Below, in pieces: positions 22,778 to 35,200 of a stretch of 64,000 nt of DNA; position 1 is the first letter of the stretch, and each line of letters starts with the position of its first letter. The notes under the pieces were generated by a model that saw only the letters and a list, made by a program, of their open reading frames with translations, did not search any database and had not been told where the DNA came from. The position numbers and the translations under genes are program-made. This stretch comes from Tamarix chinensis (Eukaryota; Streptophyta; Magnoliopsida; Caryophyllales; Tamaricaceae): NCBI GenBank assembly GCA_030549775.1, contig CM060177.1, positions 69,057,638 to 69,121,637 on the forward strand, written 5' to 3'.

Positions 22778-24019
22778 TGCAATACTCCAAAACCCCAATT
22801 TTAGAAATTTAGCAAAATAAGGATTTATTAGGAAAATTAATTAAATAAATTATTTTATTAAAATAAGAGGGAGTAATTAGGGTAAAATTAAGAGGAAATT
22901 TATAAATGATTTAATTGGCAAAAATTTAGGGTGTTTTGTTAATTAGAATGGAAATTAGGAAAAATCTCCCAAAATCCTAAATACACCTAAAAGGGAAATT
23001 TAATTATTATTTTATTAAAATATAATTATTTTAAATATCCTAAAATACTAAAATATTTTAAATACCCTAACCCACCTATTTTTCTTCTTTTTCCTCCCTT
23101 CCTCTTTTTCCTCTTCCTTCTTCTTTCTTTTTTCCTTCTCTCCACCAACCTAGGCAAACCTAGCCCCAAGACTCAGCTCTTCCCCTTCCCCTTGCATAGC
23201 CCAGGCTTGCGCCGCACCCTCCCCTCTTCTTTTCTTTTCTTTTCTTTCTTTCCCGGTTGCCCGATTTTCTTATTTTTCTTTTCTTCTTTCTTTCTCCCTG
23301 GACCGTCGGGTCTTGTCTCTTCTTCTTCCCCAAGGCGCAGGCAGTGACCGAGGCATTGTAACCCCTCCTTCAATCAGCCACCACTGCACACTGTCCTTTC
23401 CTTTCCCTCTCCAATCATTTTCTTTCAGTGTTTTGACCCCAACCGACCCCTTCCCCTTTGCTGAGTGCCTTGCCCCTTTCCCTTTTCCTCTTCCCTCGAC
23501 CTTGCAGCCCAACCATGGCAAAACCACATCGACTGCCACCACCGGCCAGCATGTCTAGCACCTGCACCTTTGTTTTCTTCTTCCCCCCATTATTTCCTCC
23601 TAAGTTGGTCTATATATATCCCATAGACAACCTTAATTGAGTTTTTTGATTTTGGAACCCAAAAATTTCTCCCTTCTCACCGCCACCCATTGCCGCCGGC
23701 CGAACCACCTATAGAACTACTCCTTACATCACCCTCTACTTAACTAAACCTTCCTCATCCCTTGATTTTCCCTACACGAGCCACTCTAGCCGTACAAATT
23801 TTCCCTCCCAATCAACCCCCGCCGTCCTCCACCATTTCTGCCATGACCACCACTCCTCACACCTCCCAAATACATCTATAAACTCTCCCCTACCTTTCCC
23901 TACCCACCTTTTTCCCTTCCTCCCTCTCCTTTATCCCAAAACACCTTCTCCCTAGGTGGTGCTCTGACCTTCCCAACACCTTAACCCATTTTATACAAGT
24001 ATTAGCTATTTTTAATAAT

Positions 24020-24830
24020 ATTAATGGGACTATCTATAATAATGATATTATTATTATTGTTGTTGTTGTTGTTGTTACTTAATCTTACTTCAAAATTTTC
24101 CTAACTAGTATTATTATTATTATTATTATTAATGGTTTACAACTTTATTATTATTATGGTTATGATTTTCATTATTGTCACTACTATTATTATTAATGCT
24201 AGCCTTAGCCTATTATTATTACTTTTATTATTATGGTAAATATTTGAACTCTTATATTAACATCACAATTTTGATTATTATTACTATTAGTATTATTCTT
24301 ATCACTATTGTTGTTGTTGTTCTTATTGTTATTATTATTAATTTTTTTAAAACCAAAGTGAGCATGTTATTATTTTGTTCCTATAGAAGAAGAATATCCA
24401 AGCCTTAATTTTATTAATAATTATTATTCGATCATTGCCAATATTATACCTAATGCCTTTATTACCAACATTGTTACTATAGTAATATTATTATAACTAT
24501 TATTAATGTTATCATTGTTGTTACTATTATTATTGTGGTAAAAATATTCTAACCCTTATATTATTATTATTTCAAATATAACTATTATCATTATTATCTT
24601 TAGCAATATTAGTACTTTGTTGGTATTACTATTATTATAGTATTATTTTATCCCTAACACTATTATTAGCCTTAGCCTTAAAAATAATAGGGTTTCTATT
24701 ACTAGGAATATTAGTATTACTATTATTACTAATATTACTATTTTTTCTATAATTAGTATTAGTATTATTATTAGAAGAAATAAAACTATTAGGTTTAATA
24801 ATATAAATATAGCTATAAATATTAACACAA
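24020..24830. repeat. ATT/GTT microsatellite zone in right LTR A
   Basis: This is the counterpart of 14480-15340, with TATTATT runs and a (GTT)n stretch near 24057-24080. It is part of the LTR, not of a gene. Confidence 0.85.
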
Positions 24831-26129
24831 ATATATTTTGACTAGTAATATCTAGTAGGCTAACTTGAGGATAAAAACCCTAGTTTTCACTTGTAAATAT
24901 CCCTTTAATAATAGTAACCCTAATCTTAGAGTAAAATAGGAAATAAGGTATATTTATTAGGAGGGAAACTAATCCTTAGTTTTCCCCCTTATAAGTGAAA
25001 CCAGCCAAAACCCTGAGGAGGCGTAGGAGCATGCTCCAAGATCGATGCCGTGTTAGGTAAGGGTGTAGCTAAGGCCTTATGTGTGCTATGTGTTTTTTAT
25101 AAAACTTGGATGCCATGTAAGATGATATGTTGTGTATCTTGTGCTATTGTTATAACCGTTTTATGTGTAGCACAACTTGGAGTTGAGGTATGCTCTTGCA
25201 TTCTCTTATGGTATGTGTGCAATATGTTTATGCTATGAATAGTGATATGATGTGATATGGCCCTTTTAGGAAATGCATGCTAGGATAATTAATGTAGTGA
25301 TATGGGGTGGAAGGATGAAAAAGAAAAATGGGGAAGTAAGTGGAACAAGGGAAAGTAAGTTGACCAAGGGGAAATAAATTATCCAAGGAATGTGGGATTG
25401 ACCTAAATATCCCATGATCCATAAGAGGAAGAATACAATGGGAATTTAAACAAAATAAAGTGGATGAACTTTGCATGGGAGAATCGAGGGTTTTCATGGA
25501 AGAAACTAGGGTTTTGCATGAAAAACATCGATTGTTTACATGGGATGGATAGAGTCTGCATGGGGTGAATTTTACTTATGGAAAGTTGACTTGGAGTGTG
25601 AGGAAGGTAATGGAATAGTTTTTTGGGTGATTGGAGCTTTGGGTGAGAAATAATACTCGAGACAGTATAAGGGTGCATAGGAGATGAGCTAGGGTTTGGG
25701 AGGAAACCATAATTTGAGAGGGCAGAAAAAAAATGAGGATAAGTAGAGTATGAGTTGAGAATAGGGGATTGTCATAAGTGAGGGGAGCATGGGTATCATG
25801 GGAAGCAAGAGTGGAAGGTGAGAAATGGAAGGGTAACTTGTGAAAAAGAGGATACTAGGGCTGGCTTGGCTAGCTAGGGTTTAGTGTGGCCACCTAGGGT
25901 TTTGTGGTCACGCGTGTATTTGGGGGAGTGACATGAAATGATGAGGGTTGAGTCTAATGGTTGTGATGTGTGGGGTGTTAAATATTTAGGTTGCGTGAGG
26001 CAGAGGATGAAGGGCTATGTAGGCCCAAATTAGGTTTTTTTTTGGTGAAAACCCTAAGGGAGACTGTGAATGGGCTTAGTGGTGTCGGTAATATGCCTTG
26101 ACCCACAGACCTAGGAATTGGGCCTCCTC

Positions 26130-29100
26130 TAAAACAAAAAGCTCTGGGTGATTTGTACAGGGAACATGATTTCTCAATTGTAGGTATTATGCAATCTAAG
26201 CTAGATAACCAGAAATTGTAGATCATGGTGGATAAGTACTTCAGGGGATGGAATCATTATGACAATTTCATCACCATCCCAATGGAAGATTGATCCTCCT
26301 ATTGAACCCTAATTTAATTAGGGTCCAGTTGATTGAGGTGTCCCCCCAGTCCATTACCGATTCTGTTGTTGATATTAAAACAAGTCTTAATGTAACCCTA
26401 ACTGTGGTATATGGCCTGTATACCATAAAGGACAGAAGATGCATCTGGGAAACTTTAATAATGTTGGCCAGAAACATGAAAGGCCCCTGGTTAGTGGGAG
26501 GGGACTTCAACTGTCCCCTTAACTCTTCTGATAGATGTAGTTCAAGACCTATCTCTGATTATGAAACTGCAGATTTTAAAAATTGCTGCTTAGTGGCTCA
26601 ATTGTCTAACCTCCCTCCCACAGGCTGCTTCCACACTTTTATTGGTCATAAAGTGAAATGTAAGCTAGATCGAGCCATGATGAATGCTGAGGGGCTGGCA
26701 GCAGGCCTCAATATCTCTGCTAGCTTTCTGCCACCTGGGAGCTCTTCAGATCATTCTTCTTGTATCATCAAGTTTGGGAATCATCCACAAAGGCAGAAAC
26801 CATTCCAATTCTTCAACATGTGGAGTGCTCATCCTAAGTTCAAGGAGGTGGTCTGTAAAAACTCGAGGTTCTCTTTCTGTGGTACACATCAATTCAACTT
26901 TTGTAAAAAGTTATCTATGCTAAAACATGATCTAAAAAAGTTAAATAAGCATGAGTTTTCACATATTATTGCTAGAGCTAACCTTGCAGAAGAGCAACTC
27001 AAGACATCTCAAGAGACTATTATGGCTCAGCCTTCCAAGAAGGGCTTGGAAACTCTTGAGGCCTTAAAGAGAAATGCTCTCTTCCTGAAAACAGCTGCTG
27101 CTACCTTTGTTTCACAAATAAACATAAACAAGTTTATGTTCAACATGGATCATAACTCAAAGTTCTTCTTTGACATGCTCAAAGCCAGACAAACAAAGAG
27201 CAGAATTGTGCAGATCAAAAAAAGAGATGCCCAGCCCAGCCTTTCTGATCAGGAAATGGAAGAGGAATTTCTGGAATTCTATCTGAACCTGTTGGGAACT
27301 GATACACAATATGAAGGGATGGATAGCTCTGTTATTACTAGAGGACATACTATCATTGAAGAACAAAGACAAGTCCTCATAAGACCTGTCTCCACTATAG
27401 AAATAAAAAAAAGTCCTATTTTCTCTAGGAGACTCCAAAGCCCCAGGCCCAGATGGATATTCTTCTAAATTCTTCAAAGAAGCGTGGGGGACAATTGGCG
27501 ATGACTTCTGTGCAGCAGTAAAGGAGTTCTTCATCAATAGAAGACTTTTGAAGAGGGTGAATCACTCTACCCTAGTTTTGATACCCAAATCTTCCCATGC
27601 CTCCTCTGTTGGTGATTTCAGGCCCATAGCCTGCTGTAACACTCTATACAAGGTGATAGCAAAATTAATTGCTAACAGAATTGCTGAGTGTTTGGATGAT
27701 CTAATTAGCCCTGAACAAGGGGCTTTTGTAAAAGGGAGACTCATGTCAGAGAATATTCTGCTTGTTCAAGAACTCTTAAAAGAGTATTCAAGGAAAAGAA
27801 CTCCTCTAAAGTGTATGATCAAGATTGATCTCAGAAAAGCTTATGACACTCTCTCATGGAGCTTCCTCAATCACCTCTTGAAAGCCTTCAATTTCCCTGC
27901 AGAGTTCATAGAGTTGGTGATGGAATGTGTCTCCACTACCAGCTTCTCCCTAAAGCTGAATGGTAACTTGTTTGGTTATTTCAAAGGTGCTAGAGGGCTT
28001 CGACAAGGAAACCCATTGTCCCCATATTTATTTGTTCTATGCATGGAATAATTCAGCAGGCATCTAAAGCACCTTGCTCTGAAGCAAAAGTTTTCTTACC
28101 ATTCTAAATGTAAAAAGTTGAACCTGCTGCACCTAGCTTTTGCAGATGACCTAATATTGTTCTGTAGAGGTGACATTCCCTCTGTCAAAACTTTAATGCA
28201 GGGGCTTGATGACTTCAGCAGGTGCTCTGGACTAACTGTGAACCCCATGAAATCCCAGATCTTTATGGCAGGTGATAAGGAGCAGCTCCAGTAGGAGATC
28301 CTGGCTCTTACCAATATGCAAAGAGGAAGCTTCCCCTTCAGATACTTAGGGGTTCCATTAAACCCCTGCAAGCTGAGACCTATTAATTATGAGAACCTCA
28401 CCAATTCCCTGTGTGAGTAGTTGAAATTGTGGAAAGAAAACTCACTTTCTTTTGTAGGAAGACTGGAAATATTGAATTCAACGGTTCATGGCCTTCTGGG
28501 TTTTTGGCTCTCCATTTTTGCCATACAAAAGATAGTTTTACATAGAATCATTACCCTCTGCAGAAACTTTCTGTGGCAGGGTAAACCTCCCCTAGTTGCA
28601 TGGTCTAAGCTATGCCACCCAAAAAATGAAGGAGGACTGGGTATAAGAGATCTCTCTGCATGGAACTTTGCCTTCCTCTGCAAATATATCTGGTTCTTAC
28701 AAGATGAAAAGGTATCACTGTGGACCAAGTGGATACACACACACTACCTGCAAAATGGGAATGTGGCTTCCTTCCACCCAAGTAATGAAACCTCCCATTT
28801 TATGAGGAAAATTAGCAGTCTGTTTGCCCTGCTGGTTCTGAAACAAGGATCACATGAACAAGCAACAACTCTGCTGAAATCATGGGTTACTCAGACTGGT
28901 TTTTCCACAACACTGGCTTATAACTATTTTCGAGTCAGAGCCCCTAAGTGGAAACCTCACAGGGTGGTTTGGTTGCAGAACAGGACCAAAAGATATGCCT
29001 TCCTTCTCTGGTTAACCCTCCTTAAAAGATTGTATACCAGAGATAGGCTCAAGTTCTTGGATGGGCCTAAGGATTTCTTACTATGTCAGCAGAATACAAA

Positions 29101-29323
29101 GACACATGAACACCTATTTTTTGAATGTGAAGTTTCCAACAGAGTAGTGCAACCCCTAAGATCATGGCTGGGAATCTCAAGAGGGTCAACCGCCTTATTC
29201 AGTGCCATGAGAATCATTCAGAGGAATTCCCATAGGCACCACATAATCTGGAAGGCTCGTGCTCTCACTGTGGCTGCAGCTGTGTACTTCATTTGGAGGA
29301 GCAGAAATGACATCTTTTTTTAA
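26130..29323 (+). pseudogene. LINE ORF2: endonuclease, reverse transcriptase, zf-RVT
   Basis: The first ~160 bp encode endonuclease words (LGDLYREHDFS, GIMQSKLDNQ, with Gln where the catalytic Glu of this motif is usual). The 26290-27468 frame continues the endonuclease: GPWLVGGDFNCPLN, KLDRAMMN, SSDH. A frameshift in the A8 run near 27405 precedes the RT motif KAPGPDGYSSKFF. From 27548 one frame carries RT: RPIACCNTLYKVIAKLIANR, QGAFVKGR, KIDLRKAYDTLSW, GLRQGNPLSPYLF, FADDL near 28140, and RYLGVPL. It has stops at 28049 (TAA), 28292 (TAG) and 28418 (TAG), all in that same frame. A zf-RVT-like C-terminal region (28421-29323; YAFLLWLTLLKRL, HEHLFFECEVSN) closes it. Reverse transcriptase is non-functional. 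Confidence 0.88.
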
Positions 29324-29591
29324 TCAAAAACTTTTTTCCCTAGTAGTATTATTGTTCAAGTCCAGAAATATGTGTATAGTGCCCTATTTTTTGAAAGAAA
29401 CCTTAGGGATGGACTAAAGGAAAATTTGTATGCTTAGTACCCTAGGGTGTGGCTAGATCTCATGGAGCCATGGGCCATGCTTTTGTATTGTGATCATTTT
29501 TGTTAAAAATGATCAAAAATTTTTTAACCAGGGTATGCCCTGTGTACTTGTACAGAATGTTCATATGATATATATTTACCTCATTTAACAG
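29324..29591 (+). other. LINE 3' untranslated region
   Basis: About 270 bp of AT-rich sequence without an ORF lies between the ORF2 stop and the target duplication. Confidence 0.7.
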
Positions 29592-30567
29592 GGAATTGGG
29601 CCTCTAGTGTGAGTAGTGGAATAAAGAAAGGATGGTGGGCGAGTTAGGAGGTATAGAAGTCTTAAGATATGGGACGGGCCCTCCTGGGAGGATTAGCGTA
29701 GATGGAGATAATCATGCATGTCTAGGGTGGAAATTTTAAATAATACATGGTAAACCTTTAATCATGTAAAGTGGAAGATTATTGAGTCGAGCCCCGAATG
29801 ATCCACCAGCATAATATTGGATAGGTGTTGGGGTGCCTTGGAGACCAATCCATTGGCATATAATAGTGGTTAGATATGTTTTACCCTATAAGTGATCGAT
29901 CTACCAACTATAATAGTAGGGGATCCCGAGCTCAATAAGTCAAACCCTAAGTTTGATGAGACACATAAAAGACAATAAGCACTTATAGTGGAACACCATG
30001 AGAGTCGGAGCCAGACCGATCCATCGGCATAATAGTGGCCAGGAGAGTTTTACCCTTGAGACCGATCCGCCGACATATATTAGTAGTCAGGTGCTTTCTG
30101 CCATGTAAGTGACCGATCCACCGACTATATTAGTGGGGTTCTCATACTCGCATGGATCAATAAAAAGTATGGTGTGAAATGAGTACTATTTATAGATTAA
30201 ATAATCAGTTTATCTGGACTACAGCTTGGCCTTTATTTATCTGAGAGATTGTATGCTGTCATATTATCGTGATTGTATTATGTGCTCTTATCTGTTGGCC
30301 TTAGTGTATGGTTACCTTACTCAGTACATAGTGTACTGACCACCCGTTTCATGGGTACTACTCATTCCCTCGAGCAGAAGACCTATATGAGTTTATGCAA
30401 GTAGGAGATGACGTCATCGATTCCTACAACACTTACGAGGCATTGGGTGGGGCTGAGAGTTGAGCCTAGACTTGGCCTGGGGATCGAGAGCGACCCAGCG
30501 GGACTCTATCTTTCATTTTATTTTACCATGTATCTTTTTATTCTAGTTATGTTATGCCGCACGTTAT

Positions 30568-30647
30568 TGTAACACCCCCAAAATTCACTACTGAAAAATT
30601 TCGTTAATTAAGAGAAATTTAGCAGAAGCGATTTTGGGGGTGTTACA
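30568..30647 (+). repeat. 80-bp aberrant 5' LTR of element B with perfect 17-bp inverted ends
   Basis: The segment starts TGTAACACCCCCAAAAT and ends with the exact reverse complement, ATTTTGGGGGTGTTACA. Its first ~62 bp match, in inverted orientation, the last ~62 bp of the 3' LTR (36579-36640), including the CACTACTGAAAAATTTCG and TTAGCAGAAGC blocks. It lacks the remaining ~4.3 kb of the LTR. It is followed three bases later by the primer-binding site, as a 5' LTR should be. Confidence 0.8.
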
Positions 30648-30650
30648 ATA

Positions 30651-30662
30651 TGGTATCAGAGC
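30651..30662 (+). other. Primer-binding site of element B, tRNA-Met type
   Basis: TGGTATCAGAGC lies three bases after the LTR end at 30647. It is an exact match to the usual plant initiator tRNA-Met primer core. Confidence 0.9.
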
Positions 30663-31052
30663 GGTTGGTCCTCTGGCCACGCTCTTTTTTGAAAATAAAA
30701 TTTGTTTTTGAAATTTGTATTTGGTTTTTAAGCATGTTTGACCACGCCTCCATTCTGCTTTTATCTTTTTGAATGGGTACCACAAGTTGGTATCAGGTAA
30801 TTTCTGAAAGCCTTCTTCGGTTTTTAAGTATTTTGAGTTGATTATTCAATTAAGTATCAAAGTATTTCATAGGACTTTTGAAGGTTAAATAATTCTTCTA
30901 GAGTTTTTCTCTAAATTCTCTCTTTTGGGTTCCATAAACCGGATTAGTCCTGAGAGTTGGGTATGGGTAGATTAAGTGACGTAGGTTTAGATCACTTAGC
31001 TTGAGAAAATAGCACCTTCCCTAACAGACTTTTGTTTTACAGCTAACTCGAC

Positions 31053-32015
31053 ATGGACCGAGAGGGACGAATCGATAACCTAGAGAGGGCGTTCGAGGTG
31101 CTCATGGGATTAGCTCAATGCTCCGCGTTGCCTCAACCTCAAGCTAACTTGCCTTCAACAAGTATCGGAGAAGATTGGCTCGATAGAGTTTCACGTCATC
31201 GACCTCCGACCTACGATGGAAAGGAAGATCCCGTAGTCTTAGAAAGTTGGGTACGAGATTTCGATAGGACTTTCGAGGCACTTAACTGTCCCGAGGAACG
31301 ATGGACAAACATCGCGGCGTATTTTCTACGAGGACCCGCCGATACTTGGTGGGAAGATCTTCGAACTCAAGGAGGACGACCGGCATCATGGGAAGACTTC
31401 AAGACCGCCATCCGTACGCGTTTCTACACGGAAAGTCTCAAGAGGGCCAAACTCAAGGAATTTATGGAACTGACACAAGGAAACCTATTGGTTCGAGAGT
31501 ACTACGCACGATTCACGGAATTGCTGAGGTTCGCCCCCGGAATAGCAGCTAGCAAGGCAACAACAATCTTTCAATTCGAGCAAGGACTTCGATTCAACAT
31601 CCGAAGCATGATGGGCGCTGACATCTTCCACGACCTGAGTACGCTGTATGAACGGGCATGTAATGTCGATGCCTTGATCCAAGAACAAGTCTCCATCCTA
31701 GGCAAGAGAAAGAACGAAGAGACGGAGACCAAGGCAAAGAGTCATCGCCCCAGTAGCAAAGTTTTGCGGGACCAGTCTCAACTCCGAACTAAAGCTCAGC
31801 GTAAGAAGAATCAAAGTACTTCCAAAGCAAAGCCTAGCAAGAGACCGGACCGACACTACCACTGCCGACGTTGCAAAAGAGATCATCCAGGCAAGGATTG
31901 CAGGGGAAAGCTGATTCAGTGCCATGATTGTGGACAACTTGGGCATAGAAGTTTTGAATGCTACAGTGCGCCCCGTGAAAGATTCCTGAGGCCACAACAG
32001 CCATTGGTGCGGTAA
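31053..32015 (+). CDS. Intact gag protein of element B
   Basis: The ATG at 31053 opens 320 uninterrupted codons. The protein has a coiled N-terminus (DNLERAFEVLMGL) and a retrotransposon gag domain at about residues 70-200 (ILESW-like block, FLRGPADTWWEDL, WEDFKTAIRTRFY, VREYYARFTELLRFAP). A basic linker follows, then two zinc fingers: CRRCKRDHPGKDC (CX2CX3HX4C) and CHDCGQLGHRSFEC (CX2CX4HX4C). It would form the virus-like particle and bind RNA. Codons such as CGA and ACC are frequent and the frame is clean, in contrast with the decayed gag of element A. This suggests recent activity or preserved function. There is no pol downstream. Confidence 0.92.
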   Translation: MDREGRIDNLERAFEVLMGLAQCSALPQPQANLPSTSIGEDWLDRVSRHRPPTYDGKEDPVVLESWVRDFDRTFEALNCPEERWTNIAAYFLRGPADTWWEDLRTQGGRPASWEDFKTAIRTRFYTESLKRAKLKEFMELTQGNLLVREYYARFTELLRFAPGIAASKATTIFQFEQGLRFNIRSMMGADIFHDLSTLYERACNVDALIQEQVSILGKRKNEETETKAKSHRPSSKVLRDQSQLRTKAQRKKNQSTSKAKPSKRPDRHYHCRRCKRDHPGKDCRGKLIQCHDCGQLGHRSFECYSAPRERFLRPQQPLVR

Positions 32016-32279
32016 GATCAAGCGTTAGAGTAATACGTTCAGCCTCATTAGCCGAAGAAGACGAGCAAGCATTCGATCATAACCTAAACTCTTCAAGCTT
32101 ACCTTCAATTGTTCCTGGTAGTGGTTGTATTGCTTTTCGTGTGTGTAGTTGTTTCCCCTTACTTAAGTAAGTTTTTCTTTAAGGGGGTAGTTACCCCAAG
32201 TAACTTAGGATCCTTGTTTGTAACCCTAGTGCTAAGACCCAAACTTCGGGGACGAAGTTTCTCTTTAAGGGGGTAGTGA
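32016..32279 (+). other. Short 3' internal region of element B with two polypurine words
   Basis: TTTCTTTAAGGGGGTAGTTA near 32170 and CTCTTTAAGGGGGTAGTGA ending at 32279 are near-identical. The second touches the 3' LTR and is the functional polypurine tract by position. No coding sequence is present. Confidence 0.8.
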
Positions 32280-35200
32280 TGTAATCCCCCAAAAATTTCG
32301 AAAACCTATCTTTTAATAAATACCTTTTATTTGAAATAAATTAGCTTTTAAATTTTATTTAATTTAATTAATCTATGGATTTTTCTTTAGTATATAAATT
32401 TGGACGGGAATTTTTAGTAAATTAAAATAGGTATTTCGTTATTCTATCATGCTATTTTTATTTAAATTATTTTTCACACTAATATTTTACTAACCTTATC
32501 CTTTTTAAATCAATATATTAGATTATAATGAATTAAATTATTTAATTAAATAATTTATCAAGAATATTACATTTATGATTTTACAAATTAATTTATTTTA
32601 TTTCTCCCATTTTTCCATTTCCCTTTTTACCCTTCTTCCTTTTTTTTCTTCTCTTTCTTCTTTCCTTTTTCTTTCCCTTTTTCCTCTCCCACGGGTTGCC
32701 TCACCAGGCCAGCCCCTTCCCCGCGCAGTGGGCTCCCTCGCGCGCCGCCCAGCATGCCAGCCCAGTCGGCTCCCTTCCTTTTTCCCCTGGACCGGCCAGC
32801 CTTTTCTTTTCCTTCTTTCCCCGACCGGTCAGCCTTTTCCCCTTCTTTCCCCGACCGGCCGCCCGCAGCCCCCTTCTTTTTTTTCTTCTTCTTCCCAGGC
32901 GGCGACAGCCGCCGACCTGCCTGCTGCTGCCGACCACCTACAACCGCCACCGTGCCACCCTGTCTCTTTCTCTCTCTCTCCCTCTCCTCCCTCTTCTTTT
33001 TCTCCACCTTTCCCCTGCCCATTATTTCGAACCTTCTTCCCCGAGCTCCCTTTTCCCTCCATTTTTCTCCCCTCCATCGTCTCCCCTTCGTTTCGTGCGC
33101 CGCCGCCCTCCACCGCTCCGACCGCCGCACCCAGCCCCTAAACCACCTCCTACACCCTTCTTCTACCACCCTGCACCACCCCAATATCCATCCCGCAGCC
33201 CTCTTTCTCCCCTTCTTCTATTCTTCTCCCTGTTTTCACCCTTCTCACCGAGCCACCTGCAACCGCCTCTTCCGCCACCGTCCGGCCATCTCTTCCGCCA
33301 TCCAGACCACTAATCTTCTCCCTGCAACCCCCTCTATAACCGCCATGCATTATTTGGCCGAAAACAGCCCTTGAAACCTTCCATTTTTCCTTCTCCTTTT
33401 CCTTCCTTCACAACTCCTCCCCCTCAACCCTTCTCAGCCGCCACCTTCGCATCCCTGCTGCCGCCGCCTCCGCCACCATTAGCCACCAGCAACACGTCCC
33501 CGACCACCTCTTACACCCCCTCTTCACTTCTAAACCATCCACTTGCCTTAGAACCTCCCCTAACTACCTCCTTTTCTAGCCTAAAGTCCCTAAACCGAGC
33601 CACCCTTCCTCCCTCCCATTTCACCCCTCTTCGAGCCTTCCCCCTCTCTTTTCTGCATGAAACTCACGCTGCTCATGCAGCGTGAGCTCCCCTTTATGTA
33701 AAAAAAAAAGAAGTTATTTGGCTAATCTTCTTAAGGTATAATGGGGTTTTATATTAAGTGCTTTACTAATTAAATTTTATAAAGTTTTATACTTGGATTT
33801 TATTTCTAACATGGATATGATGGATATTATTTTTAGGTGTTGAATTGCTAATTGTGCTTGGTAAGGTTTGATAATTTTGCGAGATTAAGGTAACCGTTAA
33901 ATCCCGCTTAAATGCATGGATTAATGCATGTTATCACATTAGGCATTATTAATGTGTATTATGCTTGATATATGTTGCTTAGCATATCATATATGGTTAT
34001 TGTGTTTATTGTTGAAAGGAAGCATGATAGATTAATGATATGTATGGGGATAATATTTAAGGTAATAATTTGGTGGTTAGGGAAAATGTTAATTATTATC
34101 CATGTGGTTATATGTTATGGTGGTATTTAATACATGTTTAATACTTTGTTAGCATTAGGAGATTTTATTAATATATATTGTACAAGAGTATGGCCTAATA
34201 TATATATACATGTTCTAATAAGCATTACATTAATTATAAGAGTCACGGGTGAGACTTTAAAGTCAATACTTCATATAGCATTAATAATAATTTAATAATA
34301 AGGGTGTGTAAAGAGTAAAATGGTGAATTTGTTAATAAAAGGAGAAAATAGTAATTTTGGAAGTAGGGGGTAAAATGGTAAATTGGAAGGTAAATGGGTA
34401 AAACGGTAATTGGGTAAATCAAAGGGGTAAAGGTGAACATTGGAAAGGAGTAAATTGGAAATAGTAATTATTGAGAAGGGTAGAATAATAAGTTAAATAA
34501 CAAAAGGGTAATTTGATAATTTAATAGTAAAGAAGGGTAGAATGGTAAATATGATGAATGTGAGGGGTAAGTTGGTAATTAAACCGACTGGAGGGTATTT
34601 TCGTAATTTTGGATAATGGAGTAGGGTAGTTTGTTAATTATGACAATTAAGAAGGGCAATTCGGTAACTTAAATAACAAAAGGGTAATTTGGTAAATTTA
34701 ATAACGGAGAAGGGCAAAGTTGTAATTATGATCATATGCAAGGGTAGTTTGGTAATTTGACCAACTCAAGGATAATTTATTAATTATAATAAAGGAGAAA
34801 GGGGCAAAGTGGTAATCTAACCAATTAAATGGAAAGTATATTAAGTGTAATAATTATTAAGGGGGAATTGATGTCCTAATAAGTATGATAAATAATTTAG
34901 TAACCTAAATCGAATAAGGGATAACTTGGTGATTTTGTAACAAGGAGGGTAATATGGTAATTTATCAAATAAGAAAGGGTGACGTAGTGATTTTATAAGT
35001 AAAGGGGTAAATAAGTAGGTTGTATCCAGTATATCATTATGATTGTGGAATTCGTAACATGGCTCTAATAGTGTTGATTAACGAGGTAAGAATGTTTGAT
35101 GATTAGTAAGTATCACGAGATGAGTTTTAATTCGGAATTAGATGAGTTTAGGATGGCCTTAATGATTCTCCTATGTTATGTTGGATGACCATCTGAATAA

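Larger units (their letters stand above)
26127..29591 (+). mobile_element. 5'-truncated plant L1-type LINE inserted in right LTR A
   Basis: The insertion is flanked by a 13-bp target duplication, GGAATTGGGCCTC (26114-26126 and 29592-29604). The uninterrupted site is visible in the left LTR at about 16670. The element contains only ORF2. It starts within the first residues of the endonuclease domain, so about half of a full-length LINE is missing, the usual result of incomplete reverse transcription. The 3' end has no long poly-A tail and ends TTTACCTCATTTAACA. Confidence 0.9.

Noticed and set aside
30568..30647. Independent 80-bp MITE with 17-bp terminal inverted repeats
   Set aside because: The primer site follows at the LTR-typical distance, the matching GTTAT duplication lies beyond the 3' LTR at 36641, and most of it is an inverted LTR end. 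A MITE with its own duplication is not supported.
32575..33374. Long proline/serine-rich frames (also 37362-38080, 53554-54156, 59300-59732)
   Set aside because: Several frames overlap in the same pyrimidine- or purine-rich LTR block, which lacks stop codons by composition. No domain is seen.
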